Shown here piece after piece: positions 8,860 to 18,098 of a stretch of DNA of 58,072 nucleotides. The notes below the pieces were generated by a model that saw only the letters and a program-made list of their open reading frames with translations, was not told where the DNA came from and searched no databases. The position numbers were made by a program, and so were the translations under genes. Every line of letters starts with the position of its first letter. Position 1 is the first letter of the stretch. This DNA is from Chitinophagales bacterium (GTDB taxonomy: Bacteria > Bacteroidota > Bacteroidia > Chitinophagales > JADJOU01), in assembly GCA_030832185.1 (NCBI GenBank), contig JAURJQ010000030.1:117725-175796 (forward strand), written 5' to 3'.

Positions 8860-9246
8860 TTAGTCTAAAAAACGCGCGCGTTCTTTTTCCGTCGGCATTC
8901 TACAGTGGTCAAATCTGCCAAACCAATGCACTCTATTAAGACTAGTCCACTGATAAATATAGTCTCGAATGAACTTTGGAATCCACTTGAAAATATAAAA
9001 TATAGCCCAAATACCACCTATTGACTTGAGAATTTCTAATACAGCATCGGATTCAGTGAAAATTTCATGATTTTGAAAATAGACTATAGTTTTAAGTTCA
9101 TCAATGAACTCTTTAGGTAAAAGTTCTGCGGCTGCCTTACCTTGAAGGGGAGTGAATTTCAATACATGATTTTTATCTGCATCTATAAGTAGATTTACAA
9201 ATCGATTACAAAGTCCACAGACCCCATCGAAGAAGATTAGATTCAT
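8860..9246 (-). CDS. DCC-family thiol-disulfide oxidoreductase-like protein (DUF393)
   Basis: Encodes 128 residues. It opens with the family signature DGVCGLCN (residues 7-14), which gives the DCC family its name and supplies a CxxC pair (Cys10, Cys13) on a thioredoxin-like fold. LKFTPLQGKAA and the central ESDAVLEIL are also family-like. The physiological partner is unknown. It lies 34 nt downstream of kynureninase on the same strand, and a TAATTTTG on the minus strand (9276-9283) could give it its own promoter. Confidence 0.88.
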   Translation of the reverse strand: MNLIFFDGVCGLCNRFVNLLIDADKNHVLKFTPLQGKAAAELLPKEFIDELKTIVYFQNHEIFTESDAVLEILKSIGGIWAIFYIFKWIPKFIRDYIYQWTSLNRVHWFGRFDHCRMPTEKERARFLD

Positions 9247-9275
9247 GAAATTCGGACTTAAATTGAGCTAATGTT

Positions 9276-9283
9276 CAAAATTA
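9276..9283 (-). promoter_or_regulatory. Possible -7 element for the DCC-family gene
   Basis: The minus strand reads TAATTTTG, overlapping the kynU stop codon region and 29 nt before the DCC gene start. Confidence 0.35.
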
Positions 9284-10537
9284 AGAATAAAACTCTTTAA
9301 TACTTTCTGCTAAAATCCAGCAATCCTCAAATCTATTGTACATAGGCACCGGAGCTACACGGATGACGTCAGGTTCGCGCCAGTCTGTGATAATACCATT
9401 GTCTTGAAGGAATTTGAAAAGTTCTTTTGGTTTGTCGAGAGCTATCAAGGAGAGTTGACAGCCACGATATTTAGGATTGGAAGGTGTTATGATTTTTATC
9501 TGAGGAATTTCTTTGAGCAAATTTTCCAAATATCCTGTCATCTGCTCACTTTTAGTGCGAAGATTTTCTATTCCAGCCTGTTCAAATATCTCCAGTGAAG
9601 CTAAATGCGCAGCCATAGAGAATATTTGTGCATTGGATTGTTGCCATCCGCTTGCACCTTTAGCTGGAATGAATTCTGATTTCATCAGGAAGCGGTCTTT
9701 CTCCTCATTACCCCACCAGCCTGCAAAACGAGGTAAATCTGGATTATTTCCATGCTTTTCATGTACAAAAATAGAAGCGACACCACCAGGCCCAGAGTTT
9801 AGATATTTATAGCTACACCAGCAGGCGAAGTCCACATTCCATTCGTGGAGTTTTAAAACGATATTTCCGGCAGCATGAGCCAAATCATAACCTGCTATGG
9901 CTCCTACTTCATGTGCTTTTTTAGTAATGGTCTCTAGGTCGAATAATTGACCTGTATAGTAGTTGACCCCACCGAGCATCAACAGGGCGAGTTCATCTTT
10001 ATTGTCTTCAATTTGAGCAAGAATATCTTCCGTCCGGATACAATGTTCTCCATCACGGGGTTGAAGTAAAATGATATGTTGACTCGGATCTAATTCATGA
10101 AATTTGACCTGCTGCTGCACGGCATAGTGGTCGGAAGGGAAGGCCGCAGCTTCCATCATAATTTTTGTTCTTTTACCATGGGGTCTATAAAAGGAGACTA
10201 GGAGTAAATTTAAATTGACAGAAAGCGTATTCATGACGGCAACTTCTTCCGTTTTAGCTCCTACTATTTTAGCAGCTTTGTCCGTTAAGAAATGATGATA
10301 GCCAAACCAGTTTCTTCTCGACTGAAAATGTCCTTCCACACCGTATTTTCCCCAGTCTTCTAATTCTTCAAGGATATATTGCTGAGCCTTTCTGGGCTGC
10401 AGACCTAGCGAGTTTCCAGTGAAATAATAGATGTCTTTTCCGTTGTGCTGTGGGAAAATAAATTGGTCTCGGTAGGACTTTAAACTATCTGATAAATCAA
10501 GGGATTGAGCGTACGAGAGAGAGTAATCTAATGCCAT
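9281..10537 (-). CDS. kynU: Kynureninase
   Basis: A 418-residue PLP enzyme that cleaves L-kynurenine to anthranilate and L-alanine, or 3-hydroxykynurenine to 3-hydroxyanthranilate. Family signatures: [10 protein letters not shown] near residue 40, [10 protein letters not shown] (about 218-227) and the Schiff-base lysine at about 244 in [12 protein letters not shown], then RFAGWWG. Length is normal and all expected blocks are present. No other kynurenine-pathway gene lies nearby. Known uses are tryptophan degradation or a route to NAD, and context here does not choose between them. It is divergent from lepA. Confidence 0.95.
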   Translation of the reverse strand: MALDYSLSYAQSLDLSDSLKSYRDQFIFPQHNGKDIYYFTGNSLGLQPRKAQQYILEELEDWGKYGVEGHFQSRRNWFGYHHFLTDKAAKIVGAKTEEVAVMNTLSVNLNLLLVSFYRPHGKRTKIMMEAAAFPSDHYAVQQQVKFHELDPSQHIILLQPRDGEHCIRTEDILAQIEDNKDELALLMLGGVNYYTGQLFDLETITKKAHEVGAIAGYDLAHAAGNIVLKLHEWNVDFACWCSYKYLNSGPGGVASIFVHEKHGNNPDLPRFAGWWGNEEKDRFLMKSEFIPAKGASGWQQSNAQIFSMAAHLASLEIFEQAGIENLRTKSEQMTGYLENLLKEIPQIKIITPSNPKYRGCQLSLIALDKPKELFKFLQDNGIITDWREPDVIRVAPVPMYNRFEDCWILAESIKEFYS

Positions 10538-10557
10538 TATTTGAATAATTCAGAATT

Positions 10558-10565
10558 CAAAATTA
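10558..10565 (-). promoter_or_regulatory. -7 promoter element for kynU
   Basis: The minus strand reads TAATTTTG, 20 nt upstream of the kynU ATG. It sits in an AT-rich stretch of imperfect GAATT repeats shared with the lepA promoter. Confidence 0.5.
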
Positions 10566-10585
10566 AGAATTTAGAATTAAAATCC

Positions 10586-10593
10586 TATTTTTG
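10586..10593 (+). promoter_or_regulatory. -7 promoter element for lepA, 7 nt from the start codon
   Basis: TATTTTTG ends 7 nt before ATG 10601. Transcription in Bacteroidota usually starts a few bases after this element, so the lepA mRNA could be leaderless or nearly so. The element also lies inside the longer possible frame from ATG 10541, which argues against that earlier start. Confidence 0.55.
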
Positions 10594-10600
10594 TAGCTTG

Positions 10601-12397
10601 ATGAAGCCAATAAGGAATTTTTGTATAATTGCACACATAGATCATGGAAAATCTACCTTGGCAGACCGTTTATTGGAGTTTACCAATACGATAACGGAAC
10701 GTGAGCGGGAAGACCAGCTTCTCGATGACATGGATCTCGAGAAGGAAAGAGGAATTACGATAAAGAGTCATGCCATTCAGATGGATTATCCATTTAACGG
10801 AATAGATTATACTATAAATCTCATAGATACACCTGGTCACGTAGATTTTTCTTATGAAGTTTCTAGATCGATAGCTTCCTGTGAAGGTGCATTGCTTCTT
10901 GTCGATGCTACGCAAGGTATTCAGGCTCAGACGATATCTAATTTATATTTAGCTCTGGAGAATGACCTAGAAATCATACCTGTAGTTAATAAGATAGATA
11001 TGGATGGGGCTATGATTGAAGAGGTCAAAGACCAGATCGTTGATTTGATAGGTTGTGAGAGAGATACAATACTTGAGGCGAGTGGCCGCTCAGGTATAGG
11101 GATTGAAGGTATTCTGAAAGCTGTAATTGAAAGAATTCCAGCCCCCAAATTTATAGAAGGAGCGAAGCTTCAGGCTATGATTTTTGATTCTGTATTCAAT
11201 CCATTTAGAGGAGTGATTGCCTATTTTAGAATTTTTAATGGCACATTGCGGAAGAATGATAAAATCAGATTTTTAGCTACCCAGAAAGATTATAACGCAG
11301 ACGAAATAGGTATCCTAAGATTGAAGCCCGAGATAAAAGATATGTTAGGACCGGGGGATGTAGGTTATATTATTACAGGTATCAAGCAAGCTAAAGAAAT
11401 TAAGGTAGGCGATACCATCACACTAGCTAGTGACCCTTCTACGGAGAGTGTCAAAGGATTTGAGGATGTAAAACCAATGGTATTTGCGGGTATTTATCCA
11501 ATCGACTCTGATGATTTTGAAGATTTGAGGGATAGTTTGGAGAAATTGCAGCTAAACGATGCCTCTTTGGTATATGAGCCAGAGACTTCGATTGCCTTAG
11601 GTTTTGGATTTCGTTGTGGTTTTCTTGGGCTTTTACACCTTGAGATTGTCAGTGAACGATTGGAACGTGAATTTGATCAGAACATAATTGTGACTGTGCC
11701 TCAGGTGAGCTATAATTGTTATTTAACTAAAGATAAAAACGCTCCGATTTACCTTCACAATCCTTCTGAATTACCAGATGTGACTACTTTAGATAGAATA
11801 GAAGAGCCTTGGATAAAATCACAGATCATCACTAAACCAGAATTTATAGGTAGCTTGATGAATCTGTGTATGGAGAAACGTGGAATTTTACAAAATCAAC
11901 ATTATCTAACTCCTACACGTGTCGAATTGCAATTTGAAATGCCGTTGGCAGAAATTGTATTTGACTTTTATGATAAATTGAAGTCTATTTCTAAGGGCTA
12001 TGCCTCTTTTGATTATCAGTTAATAGGCTTCCGGGCAGGAGATTTAGTGAAATTAGATATTAAACTCAATGGGGAGAATGTAGATGCATTTTCTTCTATG
12101 ATCCACCGAGATAAGGCTTATGGATTCGGAAGTAGACTGTGCGAGAAATTGAAGGAGTTAATACCAAAACAACAATTTGTCATAGCTATTCAAGCTGCTA
12201 TCGGTATGAAGATTATATCGAGAGAGACGATATCTGCTATGCGTAAGGATGTAACGGCAAAGTGCTATGGTGGGGATATTTCTAGAAAGAGAAAGCTCCT
12301 AGAAAAGCAAAAGAAAGGAAAGAAAAAAATGCGTCAATTTGGTAAGGTAGAGGTGCCGCAGGAAGCATTTTTAGCAGTATTAAAGTTGAATGATTAA
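10601..12397 (+). CDS. lepA: Elongation factor 4 (LepA), ribosome back-translocase GTPase
   Basis: Encodes 598 residues, matching the usual length of about 600. G-domain motifs at the N-terminus: AHIDHGKST (P-loop), [15 protein letters not shown] and NKIDMD. These are followed by the beta-barrel, two EF-G-like alpha/beta domains and the LepA-specific C-terminal domain ending in [20 protein letters not shown] chose ATG 10601 ([17 protein letters not shown]) because LepA proteins start here and the 20 residues gained from ATG 10541 have no family match. Confidence 0.97.
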   Translation: MKPIRNFCIIAHIDHGKSTLADRLLEFTNTITEREREDQLLDDMDLEKERGITIKSHAIQMDYPFNGIDYTINLIDTPGHVDFSYEVSRSIASCEGALLLVDATQGIQAQTISNLYLALENDLEIIPVVNKIDMDGAMIEEVKDQIVDLIGCERDTILEASGRSGIGIEGILKAVIERIPAPKFIEGAKLQAMIFDSVFNPFRGVIAYFRIFNGTLRKNDKIRFLATQKDYNADEIGILRLKPEIKDMLGPGDVGYIITGIKQAKEIKVGDTITLASDPSTESVKGFEDVKPMVFAGIYPIDSDDFEDLRDSLEKLQLNDASLVYEPETSIALGFGFRCGFLGLLHLEIVSERLEREFDQNIIVTVPQVSYNCYLTKDKNAPIYLHNPSELPDVTTLDRIEEPWIKSQIITKPEFIGSLMNLCMEKRGILQNQHYLTPTRVELQFEMPLAEIVFDFYDKLKSISKGYASFDYQLIGFRAGDLVKLDIKLNGENVDAFSSMIHRDKAYGFGSRLCEKLKELIPKQQFVIAIQAAIGMKIISRETISAMRKDVTAKCYGGDISRKRKLLEKQKKGKKKMRQFGKVEVPQEAFLAVLKLND

Positions 12398-12511
12398 TAA
12401 AAAATTGAAAAGTCGATATCGTTTTTATTCGCCTTTTCACTCCCAACTATATAAATTATAATTAAAAAAAGAAATTAACTACTAATTACTAAAAGACTAA
12501 CAACTAGAATT

Positions 12512-13072
12512 ATGTCAGACATTAATAGTATAATAGACGAAGCAAAATCGAAGTTTAATAAATCAATAGAGCATCTTGAAGAAGAGATGATGAAAATCAG
12601 AGCTGGCAAGGCTAATCCATCTATGCTGAATGGAATTATGGTAGATGCTTATGGCTCTATGGCTCCGTTATCAGGCGTATGCAGTATCACAACACCAGAT
12701 GCTAGGATGCTCGTATTGCAGCCATGGGATAAAGGGCAGATTTCAGCTATTGAGAAAGCTATCATGCAAGCCAATATTGGTTTAAATCCTCAGAATGATG
12801 GGCAGGTAATTCGAATTTCTGTGCCGCCACTGACCGAAGAGCGAAGAAAAGATCTCGTAAAGCAGTCAAAATCTGAAATGGAAAAATCGAAAATAGCCAT
12901 ACGCAACATTAGAAGAGATGCCAATGAGGATATCAAAGCATTAAAAAAAGATGGAGTATCTGAAGATATGATCAAGGGTGGAGAAGATAGAATGCAAAAA
13001 TTAACAGACGAGTTTATCTTGAAGGTAGATAAGTTGCTAGAAGCTAAGGAAAAGGAAATTATGACGGTGTAA
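12512..13072 (+). CDS. frr: Ribosome recycling factor
   Basis: Encodes 186 residues, the normal size. With EF-G it splits the post-termination ribosome. Typical RRF segments: KIRAGKANPSML near residue 30, ITTPDARMLVLQPWDK in the middle, and PPLTEERRKDLVKQ plus IRNIRRDANEDIKALKKD in the long helices. It heads a nearly continuous plus-strand run that extends to 24231. No TAnnTTTG element was recognised in the 114-nt gap after lepA. Confidence 0.97.
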   Translation: MSDINSIIDEAKSKFNKSIEHLEEEMMKIRAGKANPSMLNGIMVDAYGSMAPLSGVCSITTPDARMLVLQPWDKGQISAIEKAIMQANIGLNPQNDGQVIRISVPPLTEERRKDLVKQSKSEMEKSKIAIRNIRRDANEDIKALKKDGVSEDMIKGGEDRMQKLTDEFILKVDKLLEAKEKEIMTV

Positions 13073-13126
13073 CACTAATCGCCATTGATATTTCAGTCGT
13101 GACATATTTTTTCATCTAATACTTAA

Positions 13127-13151
13127 TAACGAATAAATTTTCAATAATGAA
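13127..13151 (+). repeat. Copy of a short dispersed AT-rich motif (TAACGAA...AATAATGAA)
   Basis: TAACGAA at 13127-13133 and AATAATGAA at 13143-13151 match the two ends of the inverted-repeat arms found at 50213-50233 and 50342-50369. It overlaps the ATG of the OmpH-like gene. It may be a small dispersed repeat or chance in AT-rich DNA. Confidence 0.35.
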
Positions 13152-13734
13152 TAATTCAATCAACAATGTAGTCATAGGAATCATAAGTTTAGCAGTAGCT
13201 TTTCTATATTTTTTGCATTTTAAATCAACCTCACCTACCGTCAATCTAAATCCTAATAGCAAAGATATAGTCGCTGCTTCCGGCAGCAGAGTTGCCTTTG
13301 TCAATATAGATTCATTTTTTGTAAAGTACGAAGATTTTAAGAAATTTAAAAGTGAGTTGGAGGCTTCTCAGAAAGCTGGTCAGAAACAACTGGAGTCGAA
13401 AGCCGCTTCCATGCAGGCTGATTACGGTAAATTTATGCAGCAAGCTCAAAGTGGTCAGTTGACACAACAACAAGCTCAATCTCAAGAAAAATCCTTTATG
13501 GCTAGAAAGGATGCGCTTTTGTCTGAGGAGCAGCAGTTGGCAAAGAACTTGGCAGATAAGACAAATAACGCCACTAAGGAATTGTATAAAAAAGTAGATG
13601 CCTATTTCACAGAAAATAAATCAAAATACAATTGCGACTATGTCATGGGTTATCAGACCAACGGTATGCTGCTTTACTTTGATAAAAAAATGGACATCAC
13701 TAGTCAGCTTGTAGAAGACCTTAATAAGAAGTAA
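13147..13734 (+). CDS. OmpH/Skp-family periplasmic chaperone
   Basis: Encodes 195 residues. An N-terminal hydrophobic segment (about 8-24, signal anchor or signal peptide) precedes RVAFVNIDSFFVKYEDFKK, the standard OmpH/Skp opening. A long Gln/Lys/Ala-rich coiled-coil arm follows (about 75-150), then a C-terminal strand region (YVMGYQTNGMLLYFDKKMDIT). Skp proteins hold unfolded outer-membrane proteins in the periplasm. The gene lies 74 nt after frr and 21 nt before the next membrane-protein gene. Confidence 0.88.
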   Translation: MNNSINNVVIGIISLAVAFLYFLHFKSTSPTVNLNPNSKDIVAASGSRVAFVNIDSFFVKYEDFKKFKSELEASQKAGQKQLESKAASMQADYGKFMQQAQSGQLTQQQAQSQEKSFMARKDALLSEEQQLAKNLADKTNNATKELYKKVDAYFTENKSKYNCDYVMGYQTNGMLLYFDKKMDITSQLVEDLNKK

Positions 13735-13755
13735 ATCTTTCGCTAATTAAGAGGT

Positions 13756-14715
13756 ATGTTTAAGTTATTTGAAAAAGAATCAATAATTGCATACCTAATT
13801 TATTCCATTCTTATACTCTTATTGAGTATAAAAGTTTTTTATACAGGTGTTTTAGATATGAACTATAAGAGTTCCTATTTTTTGACTTCTATAATAGATA
13901 TAAGCGCTTGGAAACCTTTTTTGATTAGAGGGTTAATTTTCCTGGTCATTTTGTTTTCGTTTTTTATTCTGTCTCTCATATATGTGGATTTCAGTTATCA
14001 TGCCAAAGCATGGCTTGTTTGTCAATTTGTTGTTTGTTGTCAATTTCTAGCAGCTTTCATATTCCCGCTTTCTATAGAACAGGTGCTATGTGTATTTGTA
14101 TTTCTCTTGATGTCATTATTGCTTGTCCGTGCCGACAAAAAAAAGGATACCGTAGAAACTTTTTATAATTTAGGATTTCTTTTTGCATTTTCTATTGTGC
14201 TTTCTTTTAGTATGCTTTTTTATCTTATTCCTTTATTATTTACTATTTTTATTTATAGCAAGAATGGAGCTCGGGATCTTTTAGCTTTAATTTTAGGAGT
14301 ACTCACACTTATTAGTGTGTTTGTCAGTTATTTTATCCTGACGGATCATTCTGCTGTTTCTTTGGAATTTTATGCTATGTTCAAATTAATTCATTATGAC
14401 TTGGCGAAAAATTGGGAATGGGTAATTGCAGGAATCTGTCTTTTGTTTATGGGGATTACACTTCCGTCGATAGGGTCATTTACGATTCATACTAGAAAGT
14501 TTTATACCTATTTATTTTTTTGCGCTCTAACCATCCTTCCAATTTACTCCCTATTGAGTATTACGGAAACCAAGTTGAGCCTATTAGTTGCGCTGATTGC
14601 TAGTTTCTATATACTGCCATTTATATTTCAAGCTAGAAGTTATAGAGTAAAGAGTTTTCTATTGTTTTTTGGGTTAATTATCTCAATATTTGCTACATTT
14701 GTTCAGTTTAAATAA
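13756..14715 (+). CDS. Multipass membrane protein, DUF6427-like
   Basis: Encodes 319 residues, nearly all hydrophobic with about eight to ten membrane segments and short loops. I see no catalytic motif. The size, layout and position in a Bacteroidota housekeeping cluster resemble the DUF6427 membrane proteins, but this is recognition by general features. The FKLF start and the basic segment RADKKK between helices suggest a cytoplasmic loop. It is tightly linked to scoB downstream (5 nt). Confidence 0.55.
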   Translation: MFKLFEKESIIAYLIYSILILLLSIKVFYTGVLDMNYKSSYFLTSIIDISAWKPFLIRGLIFLVILFSFFILSLIYVDFSYHAKAWLVCQFVVCCQFLAAFIFPLSIEQVLCVFVFLLMSLLLVRADKKKDTVETFYNLGFLFAFSIVLSFSMLFYLIPLLFTIFIYSKNGARDLLALILGVLTLISVFVSYFILTDHSAVSLEFYAMFKLIHYDLAKNWEWVIAGICLLFMGITLPSIGSFTIHTRKFYTYLFFCALTILPIYSLLSITETKLSLLVALIASFYILPFIFQARSYRVKSFLLFFGLIISIFATFVQFK

Positions 14716-14720
14716 TCAAT

Positions 14721-15374
14721 ATGTTAACGAAGGAGCAAATAGCTCAGCGAATAGCGCGAGAATTAAAAGATGGAATGTATGTGAATCTAGGCATTGGCAT
14801 TCCGACTCTTGTAGCTAATTACATACCTAGCGGTATAGAAGTCGTTCTCCAAAGCGAAAATGGCTTGTTGGGCATGGGTCCTTTCCCCTCTGAAGGAGAA
14901 GAGGATGCTGATTTGATTAATGCAGGCAAACAAACTATAACTACATTGCCTGGATCTTCTATTTTCGATAGTGCAGCAAGTTTCGGTATGATACGAGCTC
15001 AAAAGGTAGATTTGACTGTACTAGGGGCTATGGAAGTTTCTGAAAGCGGTGATATAGCTAATTGGAAAATACCTGGAAAAATGGTAAAAGGAATGGGTGG
15101 AGCTATGGATTTAGTGGCTAGTGCGAAAAATATCATAGTGGCCATGCAGCATTGCTCTAAAGATGGCAAATCAAAATTGCTCAAGAATTGCAGCCTGCCG
15201 CTCACTGGAATTAGATGTGTAACAAAAATTGTTTCTGATTTAGCGGTTTTAGATGTTACTCCTCAAGGTTTTGTTCTTCTAGAAAGAGCACCAGAAGTGA
15301 GTTTAGAATACATTCAATCTGTAACAGAAGGTAAATTGATTATAAATAGAGAAATCCCGGAGATAAAATTTTAG
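14721..15374 (+). CDS. scoB: 3-oxoacid CoA-transferase, beta subunit
   Basis: Encodes 217 residues of the class I CoA-transferase B subunit, which with subunit A moves CoA from succinyl-CoA to acetoacetate or similar acids. Recognisable blocks: IAQRIARELKDGMYVNLGIGIPTLVANY, the catalytic-glutamate motif SENGLLGMGPFP (about 46-57), and GAMEVSESGDIANWKIPGKMVKGMGGAMDL. Length is typical. The A subunit normally sits directly upstream, but here that place holds a membrane-protein gene and no scoA is in the window, so the partner must be elsewhere. Confidence 0.92.
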   Translation: MLTKEQIAQRIARELKDGMYVNLGIGIPTLVANYIPSGIEVVLQSENGLLGMGPFPSEGEEDADLINAGKQTITTLPGSSIFDSAASFGMIRAQKVDLTVLGAMEVSESGDIANWKIPGKMVKGMGGAMDLVASAKNIIVAMQHCSKDGKSKLLKNCSLPLTGIRCVTKIVSDLAVLDVTPQGFVLLERAPEVSLEYIQSVTEGKLIINREIPEIKF

Positions 15375-15380
15375 TAGCGA

Positions 15381-16367
15381 ATGATAATTTCTAAAACTCC
15401 AGTTCGAATAAGTTTTTTTGGTGGAGGTACCGACTATCCTGAGTATTTTAATGAATATGGTGGCTGTGTGCTGAGTACGACTATAGATAAGTATGTTTAT
15501 ATCACTATAAATAAAATTGGGGGTCTTCTCGATGATAAGTATAGAATAGCTTATAAGAAAATAGAATTATGCAATAGTATTTCAGAAATAGAGCACCCTT
15601 CTGTTCGTGAAACCCTCCGTTATTTAAACATTATAGACGGTCTAGATATTAATATTTTCAGTGATTTGCCAGCGCGCACTGGATTAGGCAGCAGTAGTAG
15701 TTTTACAGTAGGTCTGCTAAATGCCTTATATGCCTATGAAGGGAAAATTAAATCAAAGTTGGACTATGCTCAAGAGGCTATCTATATAGAAAAAGAAATC
15801 TTGAATGAAAATGTAGGTGTGCAAGATCAGTTGGCGGCTGCTTGTGGCGGTTTGAATTATATGAAATTAAGTAGTTCTGGCTATGAGGTGAATCCCATAA
15901 TATTATCTAAAGAACGAAAACTAGTATTGGATAGTAATTTATTACTGTATTATACCGGAATTAGTAGATTTGCCACAGAAGTGCTCACAGAGCAGATAGA
16001 GAAGACCAAAGAAAGGAAAGTGATGGTAGAATTGAAAGATATTTATAACATGGTGCAGGATGGCATTAAAATACTTTCTGATGACTCCATTCCACTTTCA
16101 GATTTTGGAAATCTACTTGACAAAACATGGCAGGCCAAGAAGAAACTTTCATCAGCAATTTCTAATGGACCTATAGATGAAATGTATGAAATTGCGATTA
16201 AAAGTGGAGCACTTGGAGGCAAATTATTAGGTGCAGGTGGAGGTGGTTTTTTTCTCTTTTATGTAAATAAAGAGAATCAAGAGCTATTTAGAGAAAAAAT
16301 GGAAAATTTTATAGAGATTCCATTTAGTTTTGAGGAAGAAGGAAGCAGGATAATACATTTTAGTTAA
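15381..16367 (+). CDS. GHMP-family sugar kinase, D-glycero-D-manno-heptose 7-phosphate kinase-like
   Basis: Encodes 328 residues of the GHMP kinase superfamily. Evidence: the opening IISKTPVRISFFGGGTDYPEYF, common to HddA-type heptose kinases and related fucokinase domains; the nucleotide-binding loop LPARTGLGSSSSF (about 97-109); and the C-terminal motif GALGGKLLGAGGGGFFLFY. HddA makes heptose 1,7-bisphosphate for GDP-heptose. No gmhA, gmhB or hddC is in the window, so a kinase for another sugar (for example L-fucose) is possible. It starts 6 nt after scoB and leads into the polysaccharide genes. Confidence 0.8.
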   Translation: MIISKTPVRISFFGGGTDYPEYFNEYGGCVLSTTIDKYVYITINKIGGLLDDKYRIAYKKIELCNSISEIEHPSVRETLRYLNIIDGLDINIFSDLPARTGLGSSSSFTVGLLNALYAYEGKIKSKLDYAQEAIYIEKEILNENVGVQDQLAAACGGLNYMKLSSSGYEVNPIILSKERKLVLDSNLLLYYTGISRFATEVLTEQIEKTKERKVMVELKDIYNMVQDGIKILSDDSIPLSDFGNLLDKTWQAKKKLSSAISNGPIDEMYEIAIKSGALGGKLLGAGGGGFFLFYVNKENQELFREKMENFIEIPFSFEEEGSRIIHFS

Positions 16368-16371
16368 GTGC

Positions 16372-17139
16372 ATGATTGAGTTAAGGAAGAAATTATATTA
16401 TTTGCTATTTAGTGTTAAAAACTTTGGGCTGCTAGATGGTTTTATTTTATGGTTAAATTTAGAAGTTTTTGAAACTAGCACAATTTCTGTTCCTGGAATT
16501 AAATATGAAATTATTTTAAGAAAAAACACTTCAGATAAAAACGCTTTCAAACAAATTTTTTTACTAAACGAATATGATTTGTTTGATTTTAAAAACCCAA
16601 AAACTGTAATTGATGCTGGTGGAAATATAGGTCTTTTTTCAATCTTAGTTAAAAAAAAATATCCTGACTCTAAAATTATATGCATTGAGCCTGATGAAGA
16701 AAATTATAGTATTCTATCAAAAAATTTATCTTTTTATTCTAATATTTTTAATGAATACAAAGGGTTATGGCATAAAGACTGCAAGTTAAGTATCGTTAAA
16801 AAGGAAGAAATAGGTGCATGGGGTACTCAAGTAATAGAAAACGAAAATGGATCAATTGATGCAATTTCTATTGACACAATTTTTAAAAAGTATTCAATTG
16901 AATATATTGATATTTTAAAAATAGACATAGAAACCAGTGAAAAATATTTATTTGACAATAATATAGATTGGTTATTAAAATCAAGATATATAATAATAGA
17001 ATTTCATGATAGAATAGAACATGGTACTTCTATAGGTTTTTTTAAGGCATTATCAAAGTTAGATATTAAATTTAATTATTTTATTATGGGAGACAATACT
17101 GTTATCGAAAACCTGAGTTTTAAGTCTAGTAATGACTGA
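16372..17139 (+). CDS. FkbM-family methyltransferase
   Basis: Encodes 255 residues with a Rossmann-type SAM domain: TVIDAGGNIGLFSILVKKKYP (from about 76), an acidic end of strand 2 (IICIEPDEENY), and the FkbM-typical SIDTIFKKY...IDILKIDIETSEKYLF (about 165-190), then YIIIEFHD. FkbM proteins O-methylate hydroxyls on sugars or natural products. Base composition is visibly more AT-rich than the preceding genes, which suggests the polysaccharide insert begins here. It overlaps the next gene by 8 nt. Confidence 0.85.
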   Translation: MIELRKKLYYLLFSVKNFGLLDGFILWLNLEVFETSTISVPGIKYEIILRKNTSDKNAFKQIFLLNEYDLFDFKNPKTVIDAGGNIGLFSILVKKKYPDSKIICIEPDEENYSILSKNLSFYSNIFNEYKGLWHKDCKLSIVKKEEIGAWGTQVIENENGSIDAISIDTIFKKYSIEYIDILKIDIETSEKYLFDNNIDWLLKSRYIIIEFHDRIEHGTSIGFFKALSKLDIKFNYFIMGDNTVIENLSFKSSND

Positions 17140-18070
17140 GATAAAAATAATTTTTTTATTAGCTTATGATTTTGAATTGGTGAAATTATCTTTGCCTTGT
17201 GTTTACACTCATGCTGATAAAATTTTATTTTCTATAGATATTAATAGGACATCATTTGCAGGAAATAAATATTACTTTGATGAAAATTTTATTAACTGGA
17301 TTAAAGAATACGATACTGAAAGTAAAATTACAATCTACGAAGACAATTTTTATCAGAGCAATCTAACTGTAATGGAATGCGAAACTAGGCAAAGACAAAT
17401 GTCCGCTGATTATCTTGGAGAAGGAGGTTGGACAATTCAACTTGATGTGGATGAGTATTTTATAAATTTCAAAAGTTTTGTAACTTTTTTAGAAACAAAA
17501 AGCAATTATTTAATTGATCCTAAAAATAATAGAATAGCTATTTCCTCCAATTGGATTGTAATGTATAAGCAAGATGAGAATGGTTTTTTTATGATAAAAG
17601 ATTCGAAATTTCCATTAAAGATTGCTACAAATTATCCTAAGTATACTATCGCCAGAAATTTACATTGTAAATCTATTTATACTAGAAGTTTTATGCTACA
17701 TCAATCCTGGGCGAGAAGTATAGAAGAAATCGAAACTAAAGTGAAAAACTGGAGCCATGCTTCAGATGTTAAAAACCCCGCTGAATATTTAGAATTTTAT
17801 AAATCCATAAATATAGAAAACTATAAATCAGTAATTGATTTTGCTCCTTTAAAACCAAAGTCAATATTCAAACGATTAGATTATATTCCAATTAAAAACG
17901 CAAATGAATTAATTGCTTATTTTGAAAAAATAGATCCAAAAGAATCTAGTTTTTATATTTTTCGCAAGAATTTCATTCAATGGTTTTTAAATGTCAATAT
18001 TTTAAAAACTATATACTTTAAAATAAACAACTTTTTGTATTGGCTTACTTATGATGGCAAAAATAAATAG
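17132..18070 (+). CDS. Putative glycosyltransferase (GT2/GT92-like)
   Basis: Encodes 312 residues. The pattern is that of a small nucleotide-sugar transferase: N-terminal strand IIFLLAYDFELVKLSLPCVYTHADKI, RQRQMSADYLGEGGWTIQLDVDEYF with a DVDE acidic (DxD-type) metal site at about 105-108, and a C-terminal helical part. The arrangement recalls GT92/DUF23-like or GT2-like enzymes that have a 'DVDEF/Y' motif. Donor and acceptor are unknown. Translation is probably coupled to the upstream FkbM gene through the 8-nt overlap. Confidence 0.6.
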   Translation: MTEIKIIFLLAYDFELVKLSLPCVYTHADKILFSIDINRTSFAGNKYYFDENFINWIKEYDTESKITIYEDNFYQSNLTVMECETRQRQMSADYLGEGGWTIQLDVDEYFINFKSFVTFLETKSNYLIDPKNNRIAISSNWIVMYKQDENGFFMIKDSKFPLKIATNYPKYTIARNLHCKSIYTRSFMLHQSWARSIEEIETKVKNWSHASDVKNPAEYLEFYKSINIENYKSVIDFAPLKPKSIFKRLDYIPIKNANELIAYFEKIDPKESSFYIFRKNFIQWFLNVNILKTIYFKINNFLYWLTYDGKNK

Positions 18071-18098
18071 TCTATATGCACTATCAAATAATAGTTAA

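Noticed and set aside
12790-12975. Minus-strand frame inside frr (and similar short frames inside other genes)
   Set aside because: Fully contained in a strongly conserved gene; codon pattern belongs to the other strand.
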